Shown here: one piece after another, positions 1-5,339 of the stretch | Position numbering within the stretch: position 1 is the stretch's first letter | Layout: each line of letters opens with the position of its first letter | Notes under the pieces: model-generated | Seen by the model: the letters and a program-made list of their open reading frames with translations, nothing else | Databases searched by the model: none | Told to the model about the DNA's origin: nothing | Program-made: the position numbers and the translations under genes | From: an uncultured Eubacteriales bacterium | Lineage (GTDB): Bacteria > Bacillota_A > Clostridia > Christensenellales > Aristaeellaceae | Reading direction: 5' to 3' | Length of the DNA: 12,792 nucleotides | Assembly: GCA_902795555.1 (NCBI GenBank) | Contig: CADBLV010000013.1 | Span: forward strand, 1-12,792

Positions 1-771
1 AAAATCATGATGAAGCAGTTTTTCCGGGGGGCAGGGCTGCCGGTGCTGCCGGGGGTGTGGGCGTCCCGCCGGGCGTTTGCCGCGGATTCGGATGGGGTTG
101 TTGAAAAAGTCAGGAAGGAAATCGGGTTTCCCGTGTTTGTGAAGCCGGCCAATCTGGGATCCAGCATCGGCGTATCCCGGGCGGATGACGAAAACGCTCT
201 TCGGGAAAGCCTGGCGCTGGCTTTTGAATATGACCGGCGGGCTTTGATTGAAAAAGGACTGGACCGGCCGATTGAACTGAACTGCAGCGTTCTGGGATAT
301 GATGGGGAAATCGAGGCTTCGCCGATTGAAATGCCGATCAGCGGGGAAGACTTCCTGGATTTTCATGAGAAGTATCTGGCTTCCGGCGGCAGCAAGGGGA
401 TGGCCAGCCTTCACCGGGTGCTGCCGGCGCCGATCGATGAGGAAATGAAGGAACGGATTCAGGAGCTGTCCCGGGAGATCTTTGTGATGCTGGACTGCAA
501 GGGCGTGGTTCGGATCGATTATATGTGCGACCGGGAAACCGGGGAGTTGTATATTACGGAGATCAATACCATTCCGGGCAGCCTGGCCTTTTATCTCTGG
601 GAGAACGCCGGGCTGAGCTATGAAAAGCTGATCGATCGGATGGTGGCCTGCGCGGAGGCGGCCCACGAGGACAGGAACGCCGCAAACTATGCGTTTTCCA
701 GCGATATTCTCTCCCAGGCGAGCGTTGGCTCGAAAGGCACAAAGGGGTCAAAAGGCACAAAGAGGTCGTAA
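1..771 (+). CDS. ddl: D-alanine--D-alanine ligase-type ATP-grasp enzyme, 5'-truncated
   Basis: The reading frame is open from base 1 (Lys-Ile before the first Met), so the gene begins upstream; 256 codons are visible and the N-terminal substrate domain is missing. The visible part is the ATP-grasp region: KPANLGSSIGVSRA (nucleotide-binding strand and small loop), IEKGLDRPIELNCSVLG, an omega-loop-like FLDFHEKYL, and a metal-binding C-terminal stretch with RIDYM and EINTIPG. The family joins two D-alanines with ATP in the cytoplasm to supply the peptidoglycan stem peptide. After EINTIPG the sequence reads SLAFYLWEN rather than the commoner MTxxSLxP type, so acceptor specificity (D-Ala, D-Ser or D-lactate) should not be assumed. 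The last 14 residues are an apparently added tail coded by an 18-base tandem repeat. The stop lies one base before the dxs ATG, suggesting coupled translation. Family assignment is firm; the exact product is less sure. Confidence 0.88.
   Translation, partial: KIMMKQFFRGAGLPVLPGVWASRRAFAADSDGVVEKVRKEIGFPVFVKPANLGSSIGVSRADDENALRESLALAFEYDRRALIEKGLDRPIELNCSVLGYDGEIEASPIEMPISGEDFLDFHEKYLASGGSKGMASLHRVLPAPIDEEMKERIQELSREIFVMLDCKGVVRIDYMCDRETGELYITEINTIPGSLAFYLWENAGLSYEKLIDRMVACAEAAHEDRNAANYAFSSDILSQASVGSKGTKGSKGTKRS
730..765 (+). repeat. 18-bp direct repeat, two copies, at the ddl end
   Basis: Two adjacent copies of TCRAAAGGCACAAAGRGG (730-747 and 748-765) match at 16 of 18 positions, and the bases after them begin a third unit (TCG). 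The repeat codes the Ser-Lys-Gly-Thr-Lys-type tail of Ddl. The AAGAGG that ends the second copy is the Shine-Dalgarno sequence for dxs, seven bases before its ATG. Confidence 0.8.
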
Positions 772-772
772 T

Positions 773-2803
773 ATGCATTTAAATGAGATTCAATCCCCGG
801 AGACCCTGCGGGCGATGACGGCTTCCGAAGTGAGCGATCTGGCGGGGGAAATCCGGGAGGAACTGATTCAGACGGTTGCCCGGAACGGCGGTCATCTGGC
901 GTCAAACCTGGGAGTGGTGGAGCTCACCCTGGCGCTGCATCGGGTTTTTCATGCCCCGGAGGACAAGCTGATCTTCGATGTGGGCCATCAGAGTTATGTC
1001 CATAAGATGATTACGGGGAGATTTGACCGGTTTCATACCCTGCGGGAATACGGCGGGATTTCCGGCTTTCCCAAGCGGGGAGAAAGCGAATATGACTGCT
1101 TTGAAACCGGGCATGCCAGCACAGCGATTTCAGCGGCGCTGGGGTTTGCGCGGGCCCGGGATTTTCGGGGAGAAGGATATGACGTGGTGGCGGTGGTGGG
1201 GGACGGCGCGCTGACCGGCGGCATGTGCTATGAAGCGCTGAACGATGCCGGCCACGGACACACCCGGATGATTGTGGTCCTGAATGACAATGAGATGAGC
1301 ATCGCGCCCAATGTGGGCGCCCTTTCAGCCTATCTGACCCGCCTGCGGATCAGCGGGGGATGGCGGAGCGCCAAGAAGCGGGTGCGGCATCTGAACAACA
1401 CGCCCCTGAAGCCGATCTATCGCCTGATTCACAGCGGGAAGAGTATGATGAAGTCCGTCATCATGAAGGATTCGGACGTGGGTTTTTTTGAGGCGCTGGG
1501 GTTTCAGTATTTCGGTCCCATTGACGGACATGATATCGTTTCGCTGGAAAACACTTTCCGTCAGGCGCGGGATGCGCAGGGCCCCTGCGTCATTCATGTG
1601 CTGACGCTCAAGGGCCATGGATATGAACAGGCGGAACGGAAGCCGGAGGCTTTTCATGGGACGCCCCCGTTTTATATTGAAACCGGCAGCCGGATCAAGC
1701 TGCCTGATTCTCCCTCCTGCGGACATATCGCGGGGAATACCCTGGCCGAGCTGAGCCGGAACGACACGCGGATTGTTGCCGTGACAGCTGCGATGCCCCT
1801 GGGAACCGGGATGGATCATTTTGCAGAGATCTTTCCTTCCCGGCTGATTGACGTGGGCATTGCGGAGGAGCATGCGGCCACGATGTGCGCGGGGATGGCG
1901 GCAGGCGGCATGAAGCCCTATTTTGCGGTGTACGGGAGTTTCTTTCAACGCTGTTATGACCAGATGATTCATGATGTGGCGATGCAGCGTCTGCCTGTCA
2001 CGTTCCTGCTGGACCGATGCGGGATCGGCGGGGAGGACGGACAGACTCATCATGGTCTGTTCGACCTGGCGGCTGCCCTGCCGGTGCCGGGGATGAATGT
2101 GCTGGCCCCGGCCGACACGGAAGAGCTGGTGGAGATGATCCGGTGGAGCGCGGGCAGCGAAGAGCCCTGCGTGATTCGTTATCCGAAATATCTGCCCCGG
2201 CGGGAAAAAGGGGAAGGGAACGGAAACGGCGAAGACGCGGAGCCGAAAGAAGAAACCGGCGCAGCGGAAGGAAAAGATTCCGGGGAGAATCGGATCTTCC
2301 GCTTCGGGAAATGGCAGGTTGTGCGGGAAGGAACGGATGGGGTTATTCTGGCAGTGGGCAGCATGGTGGCCGCGGCCGTGGAAATTGCGGATTTGCTTGC
2401 CGGAAAAGAAGACGCTTTGAAAGCGAGCCCGGCCGGACGTAGGGATTCCAAAGGAAGATCCGCGGAAAAAATGACCTCACGTAGGATCAGCCTTCGAGTG
2501 GTCAACTGTTCTACGGTGAAGCCTCTGGATGAGGCATTCCTGGAATCTGTCCCGGCCGATCTGCCGGTTTTTACCCTGGAAGAGCATATGCTCATCGGCG
2601 GCTTCGGCGCATTTGTGCGGTCTTTCTGGGAGGGGAAGGCTGTTCGCCCGAAGGTGACCTGCTTCGGCGTTCGGGACGTCTTTATTCAGCATGGGGATCA
2701 TGATCATCTGCTGGCAGACGCGGGGCTGAAGCCCGAACAGGTGGCCCTGGCCATTCGGGAAAGCCTGCAGGCTGGAGCGAGCTGCTCTGCATGTGATCCG
2801 TAA
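773..2803 (+). CDS. dxs: 1-deoxy-D-xylulose-5-phosphate synthase
   Basis: Condenses pyruvate with glyceraldehyde 3-phosphate, using thiamine diphosphate, in the first step of the MEP isoprenoid pathway (cytoplasm). The ATG at 773 is chosen because AAGAGG lies seven bases upstream and the product begins in normal family style; an in-frame ATG at 689 would run through ddl. The product is 676 aa. Visible motifs are GHQSYVHK (71-78), ETGHAST (111-117), the thiamine diphosphate motif GDG (143-145) to NDN (171-173), the catalytic Glu365 in GIAEEH, EDGQTHHGLFD (421-431) and CFGVRDVFIQHGD near the C-terminus. The usual length is about 620-640 aa. The excess is explained by two hydrophilic stretches lacking family motifs, at about residues 477-506 (Glu/Gly/Lys/Asn-rich) and 547-570 (Lys/Arg/Ser-rich), both in the C-terminal half and away from the cofactor site. 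It follows ddl by one base and probably shares its transcript. Confidence 0.96.
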   Translation: MHLNEIQSPETLRAMTASEVSDLAGEIREELIQTVARNGGHLASNLGVVELTLALHRVFHAPEDKLIFDVGHQSYVHKMITGRFDRFHTLREYGGISGFPKRGESEYDCFETGHASTAISAALGFARARDFRGEGYDVVAVVGDGALTGGMCYEALNDAGHGHTRMIVVLNDNEMSIAPNVGALSAYLTRLRISGGWRSAKKRVRHLNNTPLKPIYRLIHSGKSMMKSVIMKDSDVGFFEALGFQYFGPIDGHDIVSLENTFRQARDAQGPCVIHVLTLKGHGYEQAERKPEAFHGTPPFYIETGSRIKLPDSPSCGHIAGNTLAELSRNDTRIVAVTAAMPLGTGMDHFAEIFPSRLIDVGIAEEHAATMCAGMAAGGMKPYFAVYGSFFQRCYDQMIHDVAMQRLPVTFLLDRCGIGGEDGQTHHGLFDLAAALPVPGMNVLAPADTEELVEMIRWSAGSEEPCVIRYPKYLPRREKGEGNGNGEDAEPKEETGAAEGKDSGENRIFRFGKWQVVREGTDGVILAVGSMVAAAVEIADLLAGKEDALKASPAGRRDSKGRSAEKMTSRRISLRVVNCSTVKPLDEAFLESVPADLPVFTLEEHMLIGGFGAFVRSFWEGKAVRPKVTCFGVRDVFIQHGDHDHLLADAGLKPEQVALAIRESLQAGASCSACDP

Positions 2804-2828
2804 TCCACAGCAGGCGGTGGACGGATCA
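2794..2828 (+). other. Stem-loop across the dxs stop codon
   Basis: TGATCCGT (2794-2801) pairs perfectly with ACGGATCA (2821-2828), and inside it CCAC (2805-2808) pairs with GTGG (2817-2820) around an eight-base loop, with three unpaired bases on the left arm. The first base of the dxs TAA lies in the outer stem. The hairpin is followed by an A-rich run, not a T-run, so it does not look like an intrinsic terminator on the plus strand. It sits directly before the repeated leader of tlyA and may be part of the same structured region. Confidence 0.6.
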
Positions 2829-2836
2829 TCAAAAAA

Positions 2837-2892
2837 ACAAAACAGCCAACCGACTGGAAAGACGGACGTGAATCTGTAGTTCACCAAGGAGG
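2837..2892 (+). promoter_or_regulatory. Repeated leader element, copy A (before tlyA)
   Basis: This stretch begins ACAAAACAGCCAACCGA and runs to the AAGGAGG Shine-Dalgarno sequence of tlyA. From 2837 to 2880 it aligns without gaps to 7407-7450 with 33 of 44 bases identical; ten of the eleven or so differences are transitions. GTGAA (2868-2872) and TTCAC (2880-2884) form a five-pair stem with the seven-base loop TCTGTAG. The matching stem in copy B is kept through G-U pairs. Function is unknown; a cis-acting RNA, a shared control region or a short dispersed repeat are all possible. Confidence 0.65.
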
Positions 2893-2904
2893 CATAAGAA
2901 CAAC

Positions 2905-3813
2905 GTGAAGCAGCGAGCCGATGTGGCGCTGGTGCAGCGAGGCCTGGCAGAAAGCCGTGAAAAAGCGCAGGCTGCGATTCTGGCGGGAGAGGTCTGGATG
3001 AACGGCGGACGGATTCGCAAATCCTCTGAAATGATCCGGGAAGAGGATGCGCTGGAGCTGCGTTCTGTGTCCGAGCAGTATGTCAGCCGGGGCGCTCTGA
3101 AGCTGGAAAAGGCAGTGCAGGTTTTTCACGCGGATTTTCGGAATCGGGTTGTGATGGATGTGGGGGCCAGCACCGGCGGCTTCACGGATGTGTGCCTGCG
3201 GGCCGGCGCCAGGCGTGTTTATGCCATCGACGTGGGATACGGTCAGCTGTCCTGGAAGCTTCGAAACGATCCCCGGGTTGTAGTGATGGAGCGGACCAAT
3301 GCCCGATATCTGACGCCGGAGGTTTTTGACGAAAGGCCTGAAATGGCCGTGATGGATGTCAGCTTTATTTCGATCTGTCTGGTGCTTCCGGCGCTGTTTC
3401 GGATCCTGGGGGAGCATGGCGTTGTATATACGCTGATTAAGCCGCAGTTTGAAGCCGGACGGGAACAGGTTGGAAAGAAAGGGGTTGTCCGGGATGCGGC
3501 GGTACACGAGGCGGTGATCCGGCGGATTCGGGATTTCCTGCCGGAGGAAGGCTGGGAAATGGTCGCCTTAAGCTTCTCGCCCATCACGGGGCCGGAAGGG
3601 AATATGGAGTTTCTGGCGGAGCTGAGACCCGCAGGCCATGAGGGGAGAACGGAGGCCGGGGAAAAAGCTGCGGCCGGAGACGGTATCGGGAAGGCAGAAC
3701 TCCCGGGGGGCCAAAAAACCGGACAACAGGAAGCCATGCAGCCTGTTTCCGACCGGATGATCGCGGAAACGGTGGCCCGGGCGCATGAAACCCTGGGAAA
3801 GAATCGGGAATGA
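2905..3813 (+). CDS. tlyA: TlyA-family rRNA 2'-O-methyltransferase
   Basis: The family methylates ribose 2'-hydroxyls in rRNA with S-adenosylmethionine (known for 16S and 23S rRNA; which applies here is not visible). The GTG at 2905 is used: AAGGAGG (2886-2892) lies 12 bases upstream, and the product begins MKQRADVALVQRGLAESREK, the normal start of an S4 RNA-binding domain (about 1-60). An FtsJ-like methyltransferase fold follows, with the SAM motif DVGASTGGFTD (85-95), AIDVGYGQL, MDVSFIS (150-156), LIKPQFEAGR (177-186) and GKKGVVRD; the conserved Lys/Asp residues of FtsJ-type enzymes appear present. The product is 302 aa against about 270 for the family. The excess is a Gly/Ala/Glu/Gln-rich stretch at about 242-282, between FLAEL and the last helix. 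It is preceded by the repeated leader, so it may have its own control besides read-through from dxs. Confidence 0.94.
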   Translation: MKQRADVALVQRGLAESREKAQAAILAGEVWMNGGRIRKSSEMIREEDALELRSVSEQYVSRGALKLEKAVQVFHADFRNRVVMDVGASTGGFTDVCLRAGARRVYAIDVGYGQLSWKLRNDPRVVVMERTNARYLTPEVFDERPEMAVMDVSFISICLVLPALFRILGEHGVVYTLIKPQFEAGREQVGKKGVVRDAAVHEAVIRRIRDFLPEEGWEMVALSFSPITGPEGNMEFLAELRPAGHEGRTEAGEKAAAGDGIGKAELPGGQKTGQQEAMQPVSDRMIAETVARAHETLGKNRE

Positions 3814-3881
3814 AGATCCTGAAGGAGATCTCCCTGCCCGGAAATGTGCGGGCGGTTTGAGAAAAAAGGGAGGTGAAGAAT

Positions 3882-4832
3882 GTGTTCAGGACCATCCAGC
3901 TGTTCTGGATGCCGAATCATCGCCGGGCAGAGGCCTGCGCCGAGGAAGCGGAGCGCTATCTGGTTTCCAGGGGCGTGACGGTGTTGCGGCCGGAGGATAT
4001 GGATTCCGACCGGTTTCCGGCCGCACAGCCGCAAGACGCGGATCCGGTTCAGGTTCCGGCGGCGCAGCCGCAAGACGCGGATCCGGACCGGATTCCGCAG
4101 CTGATGATCACCTTCGGCGGCGATGGGACGCTCCTGGGCGGAGCCCGGCGGGCGCTTCAGATGGATATCCCTCTGATGGGCATTAATCTGGGAACCATCG
4201 GATTTCTGACGGAAGAGGAACCATCCCGGCTTCAGGAGGCGCTGGAACGGATTCTGCAGGGAGCGTATATGATGGAGGAGCGGTTCCTGCTGGAGGCCGT
4301 GGTTGTTCCGGCGGAGGAACATCTGCCGCAGGCAGAGCCCCATCCCGGCGAAGAGCTTCCGCGGTCATCGGAGCTTTCTTCCGCGGGCACACGTCTGTTC
4401 GCGCTCAATGATGTTGTGGTTTCCCGGGGCGGTTTTGCCCGGCTGATCCGAACGGAATGCACGGTCAACGGCGAGCCCTATGGCGTCTTTACGGCTGACG
4501 GGCTGGTGGTGTCCACCCCGACGGGGTCAACGGGATACAATCTGTCTGCCGGCGGGCCGATTGTGGAGCCGGGAATGGACTGCATGATTATCACGCCCAT
4601 CTGTCCCCATTCCCTGCAGCATTGTTCCAGCGTCATTTCCTCGCGTTCCGAAATTCGGATCTCCCTCTGCCCGGACCGGAGTCAGTCAGCGGTGCTTCAG
4701 ATCGACGGGCAGTCTGTGGCTGATTTGCGGGCCGGGGATGAAATCGTCATTCGCGGAACGGATCGAAAAATGCGCCTGCTGCGGCTGCATCCCTATTCGT
4801 TTTTTACGCGGATCCGGAAGAAGATTTTTTGA
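3882..4832 (+). CDS. nadK: NAD kinase
   Basis: Phosphorylates NAD to NADP in the cytoplasm. Two GTG starts are possible. The one at 3882 has GGGAGG (3868-3873) eight bases upstream, whereas the one at 3873 overlaps that same Shine-Dalgarno sequence, so 3882 is preferred (316 aa). Family motifs are TFGGDGTLLGG (78-87; GGDG binds the substrate phosphates), GINLGTIGFLTE (100-111), LNDVVVSRGG (175-184), ADGLVVSTPTGSTGYNLSAG (206-224) and ITPICPHSL. There are two extra stretches: residues 40-71, containing a 13-residue tandem repeat between the first strand-helix unit and the GGDG motif, and about 144-171, a Pro/Glu/Ser-rich stretch just before the LND motif. The stop overlaps the Shine-Dalgarno sequence of argR, suggesting coupling. 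Confidence 0.95.
   Translation: MFRTIQLFWMPNHRRAEACAEEAERYLVSRGVTVLRPEDMDSDRFPAAQPQDADPVQVPAAQPQDADPDRIPQLMITFGGDGTLLGGARRALQMDIPLMGINLGTIGFLTEEEPSRLQEALERILQGAYMMEERFLLEAVVVPAEEHLPQAEPHPGEELPRSSELSSAGTRLFALNDVVVSRGGFARLIRTECTVNGEPYGVFTADGLVVSTPTGSTGYNLSAGGPIVEPGMDCMIITPICPHSLQHCSSVISSRSEIRISLCPDRSQSAVLQIDGQSVADLRAGDEIVIRGTDRKMRLLRLHPYSFFTRIRKKIF
4017..4094 (+). repeat. 39-bp in-frame tandem repeat in nadK
   Basis: Two adjacent 39-base copies (4017-4055 and 4056-4094) match at 33 of 39 positions, with an unbroken identical core of 22 bases. They code PAAQPQDADPVQV and PAAQPQDADPDRI. The 15 bases before them (4002-4016, coding DSDRF) resemble the end of the unit at about 12 of 15 positions, so there are roughly 2.4 copies. 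The length is a multiple of three and keeps the frame. Confidence 0.9.
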
Positions 4833-4841
4833 GGTGTCGTC

Positions 4842-5297
4842 ATGAAGACAGCAAGACAGAACGAGATCCTGGCGCTCATTGACCAGGAGCATATTGAAAC
4901 CCAGGCAGAGCTGGCGGATGCCCTCAGACGGCGGGGATATCGGGTAACGCAGGCCACGGTTTCCCGGGATATCCGGGAGCTGCGGCTGGTGAAAGCCGGC
5001 GGCTCCGGCGGATATCATTATGACCGGCCGACCAGACAGGAACACACGGTCAGTGACCGGCTGATCCGGATTTTACGGGATTCGATGGTTTCGGTGGATC
5101 ACGCGGGCCAGATGGTTGTGGTCCGCACGCTGAGCGGCTCGGCCAATGTGGCCGCCGAGGCGATTGATACCATGGAATGGCCGGAAATTCTGGGAACGAT
5201 TGCCGGGGACAACACGATTTTCATCGTTGTTCGCGATGCGCCGGACGCGGCGGGGGTGGCCGAACGTCTGGCCGGGTTGACGCAGGAGACAGAATGA
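4842..5297 (+). CDS. argR: Arginine repressor ArgR
   Basis: A 151-residue product of normal family length. The N-terminal winged helix-turn-helix (about 1-70) includes QAELADALRRRGYRVTQATV and SRDIRELRLVK, where TQATVSRDI is the recognition helix of the family. The C-terminal domain, which forms hexamers and binds arginine, contains GSANVAAEAID and ILGTIAGDNTIFIVVR. ArgR represses arginine biosynthesis genes and may activate catabolic ones when arginine is plentiful. The ATG at 4842 follows GAGG (4831-4834) by seven bases and is nine bases after the nadK stop. ArgR commonly sits between nadK and recN in Clostridia. No ARG-box can be named with confidence in this window, and no insert is seen, unlike its neighbours. 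Confidence 0.96.
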   Translation: MKTARQNEILALIDQEHIETQAELADALRRRGYRVTQATVSRDIRELRLVKAGGSGGYHYDRPTRQEHTVSDRLIRILRDSMVSVDHAGQMVVVRTLSGSANVAAEAIDTMEWPEILGTIAGDNTIFIVVRDAPDAAGVAERLAGLTQETE

Positions 5298-5339
5298 CCG
5301 ACAGAGATGCGGTGAATGGAAAGATCGGGAGGCAGAGGG

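Noticed and set aside
689..772. Upstream ATG for dxs
   Set aside because: It lies well inside ddl, has no Shine-Dalgarno sequence, and adds 28 residues not seen in the family; the ATG at 773 has AAGAGG at good spacing.
2794..2840. Hairpin after dxs as a rho-independent terminator
   Set aside because: It is followed by an A-run on the plus strand, and on the minus strand the T-run comes before the stem, so neither direction fits.
2837..2892. T-box or other well-known riboswitch in the repeated leader
   Set aside because: No T-box sequence, no terminator/antiterminator pair, and no familiar ligand-binding core was recognised.
3243..4343. Long minus-strand open frame opposite tlyA and nadK
   Set aside because: It is antisense to two clearly conserved enzymes, its product has no recognisable motif, and long opposite frames are expected at this GC content.
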